DNA from: Mycobacterium sp. 852002-40037_SCH5390672
GTDB lineage: Bacteria > Actinomycetota > Actinomycetes > Mycobacteriales > Mycobacteriaceae
Direction of reading: 5' to 3'
Assembly (NCBI RefSeq): GCF_001665875.1
Contig: NZ_LZTA01000102.1
Location: 62,001 to 126,000, forward strand
Length of the DNA: 64,000 nucleotides
Each line of letters starts with the position of its first letter. Within the stretch, counting starts at the first letter, position 1. Shown one piece after another: positions 1 through 7,423 of the stretch. The position numbers were made by a program, and so were the translations under genes. The notes below the pieces were generated by a model, which saw only the letters and a list, made by a program, of their open reading frames with translations, was not told where the DNA came from and made no database searches.

Positions 1-213
1 GTCGACCCGGCGAGTATCGGAAAGCGCAATGACGGGGCGCAGCAGCGCTTTACTGGGCACGCACGCCCAATACGAGCACTCCCCGCCGACGAGTTCACGC
101 TCGACCAGCGCAACACGCAGTCCGGCGGCCTGGGCGCGTTCGGCGGCATTTTGGCCGATCGGTCCGGCTCCGAGCACCACGACGTCGAAGTCGCCTCCGC
201 CCTCTGTCGCCAT
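1..213 (-). CDS. FAD-dependent pyridine nucleotide-disulfide oxidoreductase, N-terminal part (runs off left edge)
   Basis: Only the first 71 residues are in the window. Residues 10-20 form the dinucleotide-binding beta-alpha-beta fold with GAGPIG, and Glu38 ends the second strand as expected for FAD ribose binding. Cys46 and Cys51 sit in a C-x4-C redox pair followed by VPSKALL, the signature of class I flavoprotein disulfide reductases (dihydrolipoamide dehydrogenase, mercuric reductase and relatives). The tryptophan and alanine between the cysteines differ from the usual loop, so the exact substrate is open. By synteny memory it resembles the Rv0794c oxidoreductase. The ATG start is immediately followed by a small Gly-rich lead-in. 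Confidence 0.85.
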   Translation of the reverse strand, partial: MATEGGGDFDVVVLGAGPIGQNAAERAQAAGLRVALVERELVGGECSYWACVPSKALLRPVIALSDTRRVD

Positions 214-260
214 GGTCGATGATCCTTTCGCTTGGTGGTCACGGCGCCGAGGGCGCCGTC

Positions 261-962
261 TCAGTACTCAGCGGATCCGTTGATGAGTTGCTCGGCGAGC
301 TGGCGCACGTCACTGACGACGATATTCGGCTGTGACAGACCGTCCACCGGCAGCGGTGCGTTGCCGCGCCGGGTGATCAGGGCTCCACTGAATCCGACAT
401 TTTGCGCACCGATGGTGTCCCACACGTGCGCGGCCACCATCATGCAGTCAGCCGGAGCCACCCCGAGTGTCTCGCATACCGAGCGATACACCCCGGGCGA
501 CGGCTTGAAGGCGCTGCGTGCATCGACGCTCAGTTGGTGTTCGAAAAAGTCGCCCAGTCCCGAATGTTGCAGTGCCGTCGGGCCATCCGGGTTGGGCGGG
601 GAGTTGGTCAGGGCCACCAGCCGAAAACCGTTGTCACGCAGGGCGACAAGTCCATGGGTGGCGTCGGGGTGCGCCGGCATGGTGAGCAGTTCTGCCTTCA
701 GGCGGTCCAGATCGTCTTGGGTTACATCCACTTGGTAGATCTCGCCCAGCATGCGCAGCACCCCTTGGGCGAGCACCGGAAACGTCACGTAGTTGTCGGC
801 AAGTGTGATGGCCATCGAGTACATGACCAGTTGCGCGAACCATTCCCGCAGCATTCGTTCATCGCCGAACAGCTGCTTGAAAAGCGGCGCCATGGACTCG
901 ATATCGAGCAGAGTCTCGTTGACGTCGAAGACGAGGACGGACGGCACGGAGGTGGTTGTCAT
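261..962 (-). CDS. Haloacid dehalogenase type II (HAD superfamily)
   Basis: A 233-residue protein of normal length for L-2-haloacid dehalogenases. The nucleophile Asp13 lies in FDVNETLLD (motif I), TNS in VALTNSPP is motif II, the lysine of SAFKPSPGVYR is motif III, and HVWDTIGAQNVGF is the motif IV region. The family hydrolyses 2-haloacids through an aspartyl ester; the real substrate here cannot be read from sequence. Its ATG overlaps the stop codon of the truncated alcohol dehydrogenase upstream (ATGA), so the two are probably translated together. It is the last gene of a unit that starts downstream of a large inverted repeat at 1486-1521. Confidence 0.85.
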   Translation of the reverse strand: MTTTSVPSVLVFDVNETLLDIESMAPLFKQLFGDERMLREWFAQLVMYSMAITLADNYVTFPVLAQGVLRMLGEIYQVDVTQDDLDRLKAELLTMPAHPDATHGLVALRDNGFRLVALTNSPPNPDGPTALQHSGLGDFFEHQLSVDARSAFKPSPGVYRSVCETLGVAPADCMMVAAHVWDTIGAQNVGFSGALITRRGNAPLPVDGLSQPNIVVSDVRQLAEQLINGSAEY

Positions 963-1435
963 GGCTGGTGCTCAACGTTCTTTCGTTGCGGTATGTCCGG
1001 TCGTAGATACCCCACGAGGCACAACACAATCAGCGACATCGCCACGACATTCGCGGCGCGTACGCGAGTGTATTGCGCGTAGCTGCCATTGATGGTTCGG
1101 CCGAGGCCTCCCATGAGCGCGGCCACCTTGGCGCCCACCGGGAACTCGCCGCCCGGACACGAGTCGACGATGCCGACACATTCGATCCCGCTGACCTCGG
1201 CCGCCTCCGCCCATTCGCCGCGACGCATATGGATCTCGGCGTGATTGATGCCGAAACCCTTTACCGCGATGACGACTTCGCCGTCTTTGGGCAGCGGCTT
1301 GGGGATGTCGGTGTAGACCAGGCTCTCCAGACCGCCGAACTTCTCCAGGATGATCGCCCGCATGGTTTGCCCACCGGGTTGCTCGCGTACGACTGCCGGC
1401 GCCGTTGGCAGCTGAGGTGACTCGAGCATGGACAT
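959..1435 (-). pseudogene. Truncated zinc-type alcohol dehydrogenase / quinone oxidoreductase (GroES-like N-terminal domain only)
   Basis: The first 130 residues match the N-terminal half of the MDR alcohol dehydrogenase/quinone reductase family: MRAIILEKFGG at residue 25, then FGINHAEIHMRRGEW, GIECVGIV and GSYAQYTRV. After YTRVRAANVVAM the match stops and about 25 unrelated residues lead to a stop, so the whole NAD(P)-binding Rossmann domain is missing (family about 310-330 residues, here 158). A GGAAGAGG Shine-Dalgarno 6 nt before the 1435 ATG supports that start. The stop overlaps the HAD gene start, so the frame may survive as a coupling leader. A simple internal deletion explains it best. 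Confidence 0.7.
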
Positions 1436-1485
1436 CGACTGCCTCTTCCAAAACGTTGGCGGGCGACGACGCCGGGTGGCGCCGC

Positions 1486-1521
1486 AACATAATAATGGGC
1501 CAACTGACCCATTATTATGTT
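1486..1521. promoter_or_regulatory. Perfect 14-bp inverted repeat, TetR operator candidate (site 1)
   Basis: Left arm AACATAATAATGGG at 1486-1499 and right arm CCCATTATTATGTT at 1508-1521 are perfect reverse complements around an 8-nt spacer. It lies between the TetR gene end (1557) and the start of the dehydrogenase fragment (1435). The core TGGG-N8-CCCA (1496-1511) recurs at three other places in the same module. Confidence 0.75.
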
Positions 1522-1556
1522 CTTATGTGCCCGCTATGTCCAGCGGATGTCACCGG

Positions 1557-2228
1557 TCAGGATTTGCGCTGACCGCGAGACGACCCGGATCGGCCCTTGC
1601 GCGACCGGGCTTGAACCGCGAAACAGCGCACGTAGTCGACGGCGGCATTGACGGCGGTCCGCAACGGCTGCGGATCGCCGGTGGCGTGGGTGAGCATCGC
1701 GCCGCCCTGGTGCGCGGCGACCAGCGATACGGCCAGGTGCCGCGGATCGGCTTCCGGGCGCAGGTCGCCGCGATCGCGCATCGACTCGAGGCCGGCCCGA
1801 AACAGTTCAATCCATTGGTCGTATCCGGCGGACAGGTCGTCGTGTATTTCGCTGTCGGCCTCGATCAGCTCGCCGGCCAAGGACCCGTAGACGCAACCTC
1901 CGACCCGGTAGACGGTGTCGATGTCGGACACGCAAGCATCGGCCCACGCCTGCAGGGCATCGAGGCTGTCGAGGGCGGCGAACTGCGACCGAGTGTGAAA
2001 GACACGCACGTCATTGCGGCGCGCTTCGACGACATGACGGATCAGGTCGCGTTTATCGCTGAAGTAGTGGGAGATCTGGGATCCGCCCACTCCGGCGGTG
2101 CGTCGCACCCGGTCGATGCTGGTGTTGGCGACGCCATGCTCGAACATCAGGCGCGCGGCGACCTCGATGATTCGCGCGCGCGTAGCCAGTCCCTTGCGCG
2201 TCAGCCGCGAGAAGTTGCGTTCAGTCAC
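1557..2228 (-). CDS. TetR/AcrR family transcriptional regulator (paralogue 1)
   Basis: A 223-residue regulator. The N-terminal helix-turn-helix spans about residues 14-60, with RARIIEVAARLMFEHGVANTSIDRVRRTAGVGGSQ split over helices 1-3 and SHYFSDKRDLI closing it. The C-terminal ligand domain has the AHQGGAML stretch seen in TetR_C subfamilies that share GxxxGxLAG(E/Q)L. It starts with GTG after GAAGG, 24 bp downstream of a second, clearly homologous TetR gene, so the two form a tandem duplication and probably one transcript. The recognition helices are similar (GVGGSQISHYF against SVSGSQLAHYF), suggesting overlapping DNA targets. Confidence 0.85.
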   Translation of the reverse strand: MTERNFSRLTRKGLATRARIIEVAARLMFEHGVANTSIDRVRRTAGVGGSQISHYFSDKRDLIRHVVEARRNDVRVFHTRSQFAALDSLDALQAWADACVSDIDTVYRVGGCVYGSLAGELIEADSEIHDDLSAGYDQWIELFRAGLESMRDRGDLRPEADPRHLAVSLVAAHQGGAMLTHATGDPQPLRTAVNAAVDYVRCFAVQARSRKGRSGSSRGQRKS

Positions 2229-2252
2229 GTCGCCGCCTTCGGCACGGATCGG

Positions 2253-2948
2253 TCAGCCGGCTCGTCGCGCCGAGCGGCGTCCGCGCGTCCGGCGCGGGGG
2301 ACGGGGTACTCGCTCGGCGCTGTCGGTGGCGAACAGGCGTAGGTAGTTCACTGCGAAACGAACCGCGTCGGCGTGCGGCCACTCCTCTTGATAGGTGAAG
2401 GTCAAAATGCCGCCTCCTTGATGCGCGGTGATGATCACCAAGGCCAGCTGCCGCGGGTCGGCATCCCGGACCAGCAGACCGTCATCCTTCATTCGTTGAA
2501 TTGCCTTCTCCAACAGGTCGATCCACTCCGAATAACCGGCCGCCAACTCCTCGCGCGTGGTGCTGTCAGATTTCGCCAGCTGGCCGGCGAGCGCATGATA
2601 GGTGGGCGTGCCGAAGTATCCGATGCGCCGCAGGTAGCGCATGTTCAGGTCGATCCACCGCTCGAAGTCGTCAAACGAACTCAGGCCCCGAAGCGCGGGT
2701 TGGCGGTGAAAGTCCAAAACCACGCCGATCTGGCGCCGGACCACCGCGCGAATCAGCGCTGCCTTGTCGGTGAAATAGTGGGCAAGCTGCGAGCCACTGA
2801 CCGACGCCGCCCGGCGCACGTTGTCCATGTTCGACGCGGACAGGCCCTCGTCGACGATCAACTGGGCGGCGGCCTGCACGATCCGGTCGCGGGTGGCGCG
2901 CCCCTTGGCGGTCAGCCGTTGTTCGTCGTGAACATCGGGATGGGCCAT
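2253..2948 (-). CDS. TetR/AcrR family transcriptional regulator (paralogue 2)
   Basis: A 231-residue paralogue of the downstream TetR protein. Helix-turn-helix at about residues 17-63 (TRDRIVQAAAQLIVDEG, then SNMDNVRRAASVSGSQLAHYF), ligand domain with GYFGTPTYHALAGQLAKSDS and AHQGGGILTF, and a basic Arg-rich tail. A TAGCCT -10 box ends 6 nt before the ATG, so the message is probably leaderless. The inverted repeat at 2980-2999 then sits about 30-50 nt upstream of transcription start, where a repressor would block the promoter. Autoregulation together with paralogue 1 is likely. Inducer unknown. Confidence 0.85.
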   Translation of the reverse strand: MAHPDVHDEQRLTAKGRATRDRIVQAAAQLIVDEGLSASNMDNVRRAASVSGSQLAHYFTDKAALIRAVVRRQIGVVLDFHRQPALRGLSSFDDFERWIDLNMRYLRRIGYFGTPTYHALAGQLAKSDSTTREELAAGYSEWIDLLEKAIQRMKDDGLLVRDADPRQLALVIITAHQGGGILTFTYQEEWPHADAVRFAVNYLRLFATDSAERVPRPPRRTRGRRSARRAG

Positions 2949-2954
2949 CGCGTC

Positions 2955-2960
2955 AGGCTA
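2955..2960 (-). promoter_or_regulatory. -10 box of leaderless TetR gene
   Basis: TAGCCT on the minus strand, 6 nt before the ATG at 2948. It fits the mycobacterial TANNNT -10 consensus with transcription starting at or next to the start codon. Confidence 0.5.
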
Positions 2961-2979
2961 ACCCGGGTGCACCCCTATT

Positions 2980-2999
2980 TATGGGATCTCCAGCCCATA
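2980..2999. promoter_or_regulatory. Inverted repeat TATGGG-N8-CCCATA, TetR operator candidate (site 2)
   Basis: TATGGG (2980-2985) and CCCATA (2994-2999) flank ATCTCCAG. Same core and spacing as site 1. It lies between the TetR gene start (2948) and the hydrolase stop (3008). Confidence 0.65.
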
Positions 3000-3007
3000 C
3001 ACCAGGA

Positions 3008-3877
3008 TCAGGCCGCGAGCTGGCCGGCGAGGAAGTTCCGAATCAGCGGGATGACCTCATCGAGCGCGGACTCCAACAGAAAGTGTCCACCGTCGAGCAG
3101 ATGGATCTCGGCGTCGGGCAGGTCGTCGGCGAACGCTTCGGCGCCGGCCGGGCCGAAGATTTCGTCGCCGCGGCCCCAGACCGCCAGCAGTGGCACCCGG
3201 CCGGCGCGGAAGTAGTCGTGCAAGCGTGGGTAGACAAGCGCGTTGGTGGCGTAATCCCGAAACAATTTGAGCTGCACCAAGTCATTTCCGGGACGGGAGA
3301 TCAGGGCGTAGTCGTGATGCCAGGACTCGGGATCGACGAGAGTCTCGTCGGGCACGCCGGTCACGTACTGCCAACGGGTGGCGTCCAGCGTGAGGAACTG
3401 CCGCACCGGCGCCTCGGTGTCTGGCGTCTGCTCCTGTTGATACGCCTGCACGACCTTCCAGAAGCTCTCGACGAACCCCGCGTCATACCCATTGCCGTTC
3501 TGGCTGATGATCGCGGTGATCGCGGACGGGTCGCGCAGCGCGAGCCGCCAGCCGATCGGCGCGCCGTAATCCTGGACGTACATGGCGTACCGGTCGACAC
3601 CGAGGGTTCGCAGCAGACCCGCCGTCAGGTCGGTCAGCGCATCGAAGGTGTAGTCGAACTCCTCGACCGGTGGAGCATCGGACAGGCCGAAGCCCAGGTG
3701 GTCCGGGGCGATGACGTGGTAGCGATCGGCGAGTGCCGGGATCAGCTGGCGGAACATGTATGAGCTCGTGGGAAACCCGTGCAGGAGGATCACCGCTGCA
3801 GCGGCCGGGTCGCCGGCCTCGCGGTAGAAGAGCCGATGGCCATCGACTGCGGCGTATCGATGATGAACAGCAGGCAT
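3008..3877 (-). CDS. Alpha/beta hydrolase, haloalkane dehalogenase / epoxide hydrolase-like
   Basis: A 289-residue alpha/beta-fold enzyme. The oxyanion motif HGFPTSS is at residues 33-39. The nucleophile elbow VQDYGAPIG puts an aspartate at residue 103 rather than serine, as in haloalkane dehalogenases, epoxide hydrolases and fluoroacetate dehalogenases. GRGDEIF (Asp238) and DGGHFLLE (His265) supply the acid and base. A strong AGGAGG sits 7 nt before the ATG. With the HAD dehalogenase nearby, a role in dehalogenation or epoxide opening is plausible but is inference. Its promoter region holds operator candidates 3 and 4. Confidence 0.82.
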   Translation of the reverse strand: MPAVHHRYAAVDGHRLFYREAGDPAAAAVILLHGFPTSSYMFRQLIPALADRYHVIAPDHLGFGLSDAPPVEEFDYTFDALTDLTAGLLRTLGVDRYAMYVQDYGAPIGWRLALRDPSAITAIISQNGNGYDAGFVESFWKVVQAYQQEQTPDTEAPVRQFLTLDATRWQYVTGVPDETLVDPESWHHDYALISRPGNDLVQLKLFRDYATNALVYPRLHDYFRAGRVPLLAVWGRGDEIFGPAGAEAFADDLPDAEIHLLDGGHFLLESALDEVIPLIRNFLAGQLAA

Positions 3878-3963
3878 GACGTTCCTCCTGACTCAACGCG
3901 TTTCACCATCGGGCGCCGCGGCGGCATCCCATGGAAGTGCGCGGAACCCAGATTCCAGCTTTA

Positions 3964-3979
3964 TGGGTTGTATGACCCA
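3964..3979. promoter_or_regulatory. TGGG-N8-CCCA operator candidate (site 3)
   Basis: TGGG (3964-3967), spacer TTGTATGA, CCCA (3976-3979), in the divergent region between the hydrolase (start 3877) and the MOSC-reductase gene (start 4111). Confidence 0.6.
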
Positions 3980-4053
3980 GTATGCACCAAACGGGCGGCT
4001 CGCGACAGCCCGTGAAGCCGATGTATTGCCGAGCGCATCCGCCTGTCATATTG

Positions 4054-4069
4054 TGGGCCAACCATCCCA
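4054..4069. promoter_or_regulatory. TGGG-N8-CCCA operator candidate (site 4)
   Basis: TGGG (4054-4057), spacer CCAACCAT, CCCA (4066-4069). The left part TGGGCCAAC is shared with site 1. It is about 40 bp upstream of the GTG of the MOSC-reductase gene. Confidence 0.6.
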
Positions 4070-4110
4070 GTTGGCGGCCCCCGCAATACGAGCTGTTTCG
4101 AGGTGACACA

Positions 4111-5812
4111 GTGGGCAGGCTTGTTTCGGTGAACGTGGGCATGCCCAAGAACGTCCAATGGCGGGACAAAACCATCTACACCGGGATCTGGAAGGCCCCG
4201 ATCGACGGGCCAGTCATGGTGCGCAGGCTGAACGTCGACGGCGACGGCCAAGGGGATCTCGCCGGCCATGGTGGGGAGCAACGCGCCGTCATGGTGTACC
4301 AGACCGAGGCCTACGACTTCTGGAAGGCCTACCTGGGTCGCGACGACCTGCAACCCGGACACTTCGGCGAGAACTTCACCGTCACCGGGCTCGCCGACGA
4401 CGACGTCTGCATCGGGGATCGCTATCGGATCGGCGATGCCCAGTTCGAGGTCACCCAGCCACGTGTCACCTGTTTTCGGGTCGGCATCCGCCTCGACGAG
4501 CCCGACATGCCCAATCTGCTTGTCTCTCAACATCGCCCGGGCTTCTACTTCCGGGTGATCACCGAGGGCCAGGTGCGGGCCGGCGACGACATCGTGCGCA
4601 CCCGCCGTGGCCGTCACGAACTCAGCGTCGCCGACGTCGACGCCCTGCTCTATCTGCCCGACCGCGGCGTCGAAACGCTGCGCAAGGCCATCGACGTTCC
4701 GGCGCTCAGCCCGGGCTGGCAGCAGTCTTTTCACGAGCTGCTGGCCGCACACGATGGCGGGGGACCCGCGGTAGCGCCACCAATCGGGGTCGAACCGGGG
4801 TGGCAGGGCTTTCGTGATTTGCGGGTCACCCAAACACGTTGGGAGAGTGCACAAGTTCTTTCGATCCGGCTCGAGGCCGTTGACCACAGTCCGCTGCCGC
4901 CGGCGCTTCCCGGCCAGTACTTGACGGTCAAGGTCAGCGGCGTAGGCGAGCCCGCGCCGCTGCGCAGCTACTCCCTGTCGGACGATTCCAACGCCGGCTA
5001 TTACCGCATCAGTGTCAAGCGCGAGGACCACGGTGTGGTGAGCCGGTGGCTCCACGCCCACATCCAGCCGGGATCGGTGATAGCGGCGGCTGCCCCACGC
5101 GGCGACTTCTACCTCGCCGAAGACAGCGGTCCGGTTGTCCTGTTCTCCGCCGGAATCGGCGCGACGCCCGTCCTGGCGATGCTGCATGCGCTGTCGGTGG
5201 CCCGGAGTCGGCGTGACATCTGGTGGCTGCACACCACCCGCAACCGCGAAACTCAAATGTTTGCAGTCGAAGTCGCGAAACTCATCGATTCGTTACCGCA
5301 CGCCAGGCAGCAGGTCTTCTACACCGAAACGCAGGGTCGGCTGCGCCGAGAGTCCATCGCGAAATTGGGCCTGCCCGCCAGCGCCACCGTCTACCTTTGC
5401 GGTCCAACGCAATTCATGGCGGACATGCGTGACGCTCTGACCGGCATGGGATTCGACCCGGCCCGCATCCACAGCGAGTTGTTCGGTGCGCTGCCCGCGA
5501 TCAACCCGGGAGTTGTCGGCACAGGCGAGCGCAGGCCACCCCACCAACCCGGGCACCGGGCCCGCGATCACCTTCACGCGCAGCGGATTAACCGTCGACT
5601 GGTCACCCGCATACCGAAGTATCCTCGATCTCGCCGAAGCCTGTGACGTGCCGACCCGTTTCTCCTGTCGAAGCGGGGTGTGTCACGTGTGCGTGACCGG
5701 AATCGTTGCCGGGACGATCACTTACGTTCAGCATCCGTTGGAGCCGCCCGGTGACGGGTCGGTCCTCATCTGCTCCGCGGCCCCCGAGACCGACGTGGTG
5801 CTCGATCTCTAG
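4111..5812 (+). pseudogene. MOSC domain - flavin/NAD reductase - [2Fe-2S] ferredoxin fusion, frameshifted before the ferredoxin domain
   Basis: Starts at a GTG after GAGGTG. First comes a MOSC sulfur-carrier domain (GHGGEQRAVMVYQ, GHFGENFTV, PRVTCFRVG with its cysteine), then an FAD-binding reductase domain (RSYSLSD), an NAD-binding domain (FSAGIGATPVLAML, YLCGPTQFM) and a plant-type [2Fe-2S] ferredoxin domain with C-x4-C-x2-C in SCRSGVCHVC plus a later cysteine. The first frame runs to a stop at 5646. The ferredoxin domain is read in the +1 frame to a stop at 5812, the switch falling around 5525-5560 near a CCCC run. Intact relatives read straight through, so this is either a real break or a one-base sequence error. 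Such fusions are predicted oxidoreductases handling molybdenum-cofactor-dependent or sulfur/N-oxide chemistry. Confidence 0.75.
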
Positions 5813-5815
5813 TCC

Positions 5816-6556
5816 TCAGGCGACGATTGCTTGCTGCCCTCCGGTTGCGTGCAAGATAGCGCCGTTGACATAACTGGCCTCCGGAGACGCGAGAAAGACC
5901 ACTGCACTGGCGATTTCACTCGCATCGGCGACCCGCTTCAGGGCGGTGATCGCCGCAATGGTGTCGAGGACACCCGGAAGCGCCGCGGCCCCGGGCGTGT
6001 CGGTCGGCCCCGCGGCCACCGCGTTCACCCGCACGCCCGCCTCGCCGAATTCATCGGCCCAGACACGCGTCAGCTGCTCCAGGCCGGCTTTGGTGGCCCC
6101 GTAGATCCCCGCTCCGCGGGTCGCCACCGACGCGGCCAGGGTGCTCACGTTGACCACGGCGCCGTTGCCCCGAGCGGTCATGGCCGGCACCAGCTGCTGC
6201 ACCAGGATGTACGGCGCACGCAGGTTGACGTTGACGTGTTCGTCGAAGGTCGCGTCATCGGTGTCCGTCGTGGGGCCGAACTCGTAGATGCCGGCGTTGT
6301 TGATCAGGATGTCCACCGGCCCCGCGTCGGCGGCCAACCGCCGGACATCGGCGGCGACGTTGAGGTCGGCCGCGACGAAACGCGCCTTGCCACCGGCATT
6401 TTCAATGTCTCGAACGGTTTTGGCGCCGCGTTCGGCATTGCGGCCCTGCACCACGACCTCGGCGCCGCGAGTTGCAAGCTGCAATGCGATTTCCCGGCCG
6501 ATCCCCGATGTCGCGCCGGTCACCAATGCGGTCGAGCCGGCCAATGTTGTTGCCAT
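5816..6556 (-). CDS. Short-chain dehydrogenase/reductase
   Basis: A classical SDR of 246 residues. The NAD(P) motif TGATSGIG is at about residues 14-21, NNAG at about 87-90, the catalytic serine in VNVSTLAAS, and the YxxxK pair in GIYGATKAG. The C-terminal segment VNGAILHATGG is the usual substrate-loop and dimer region. It converges on the MOSC-reductase gene with only 3 bp between the stops. Substrate is not predictable; it is probably part of the accessory module to its left, because the encapsulin block begins just beyond. Confidence 0.85.
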   Translation of the reverse strand: MATTLAGSTALVTGATSGIGREIALQLATRGAEVVVQGRNAERGAKTVRDIENAGGKARFVAADLNVAADVRRLAADAGPVDILINNAGIYEFGPTTDTDDATFDEHVNVNLRAPYILVQQLVPAMTARGNGAVVNVSTLAASVATRGAGIYGATKAGLEQLTRVWADEFGEAGVRVNAVAAGPTDTPGAAALPGVLDTIAAITALKRVADASEIASAVVFLASPEASYVNGAILHATGGQQAIVA

Positions 6557-6625
6557 CGAAACCCTGCCTCCAAGAGAGAAGTTCGTTTTCTCTCCGGGTA
6601 AGCAGTGGCTCGCCGGTAATTATTC

Positions 6626-7423
6626 CTACGGGCTGAGCGGGACGGCCGCCTCCGCGGTGTAGCACAGGAAGGTGAGCGTCTCCTGGAGATACAGCTGCAC
6701 GGTGTCCGCGTCATGGCTGGTGTACCCGATCGACACGTCGTGCCCGAGCTGCAGGTCGAAGTCGCCGCCGCGGGTGGTCAGCACGAAGGCGCCGTCGATG
6801 GCCGGCGCCCAGATGATGTCTCCGGGGACCAGCCGGTCGATGTGCTCGAGGATCGGATAGCCGTGTTCGGTCGTCTCGCTGACCCGCGTGTAGACGTCGG
6901 CGGACAGCAGCACCGAGTAGGGGCCGTCGACACCGGCGAGCCGGAGTTCCGAGATCGCCTGGGTGATGACGTCGGGAATCTCGCGCGGATCCGCCGGCAG
7001 GGTCAGCGACTTGTTCGAGCTGGCGGAGCGGATGCCCTCGATGGATGCCGCGGCGTAGCCCTCGAAGATGGCCCGGTCTTCCACGAACGCCAGCTTCTTG
7101 GCGGCCTCCTTGACCGGGTCCCAGTCGGAGTCGTTGGCGCCGCGCTCGACGTTGTCGATCTCGTAACGCGACAGTGTGAACGGAACACGCAGACGCACGA
7201 GGGGTTTGCTTTCCCGCAGGTGAGCCTCCACGCCGTCGGTCGGTGAGGCCACGTTTGCAAGCCGACCGGTGCTGACGGCGGCGGTAACCGGGCCGCCCGG
7301 CTCGCTGACGTCGACGACGCGACGCCCTGCGATGTGGCGCTTGAAGGTCCGTGTCGCCTCCAATTCGATGTCGTCCCAAGCCGCTTCGGTGACCGGGGCC
7401 AGGTCGCGATAGAGGTTGTTCAT
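6626..7423 (-). CDS. enc: Encapsulin shell protein (family 1, CFP-29 type)
   Basis: A 265-residue HK97-fold shell protein, normal length for T=1 encapsulins. The start MNNLYRDLAPVTEAAW, the middle VEDRAIFEGY and SVLLSADVYTRVSE, and the end LQETLTFLCYT are typical of the mycobacterial CFP-29 family. These proteins self-assemble into cytosolic nanocompartments of about 60 subunits that enclose enzymes carrying a C-terminal targeting peptide. The ATG overlaps the stop of the DyP peroxidase gene (7420-7423), so shell and cargo are translationally coupled. In mycobacteria the complex is linked to oxidative-stress resistance and can be secreted as an antigen. Confidence 0.95.
   Translation of the reverse strand: MNNLYRDLAPVTEAAWDDIELEATRTFKRHIAGRRVVDVSEPGGPVTAAVSTGRLANVASPTDGVEAHLRESKPLVRLRVPFTLSRYEIDNVERGANDSDWDPVKEAAKKLAFVEDRAIFEGYAAASIEGIRSASSNKSLTLPADPREIPDVITQAISELRLAGVDGPYSVLLSADVYTRVSETTEHGYPILEHIDRLVPGDIIWAPAIDGAFVLTTRGGDFDLQLGHDVSIGYTSHDADTVQLYLQETLTFLCYTAEAAVPLSP

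Noticed and set aside
29..1092. Several plus-strand reading frames opposite the HAD and dehydrogenase genes
   Set aside because: They are Arg/Ala/Pro-rich shadows of high-GC minus-strand genes, without ribosome binding sites or family motifs.
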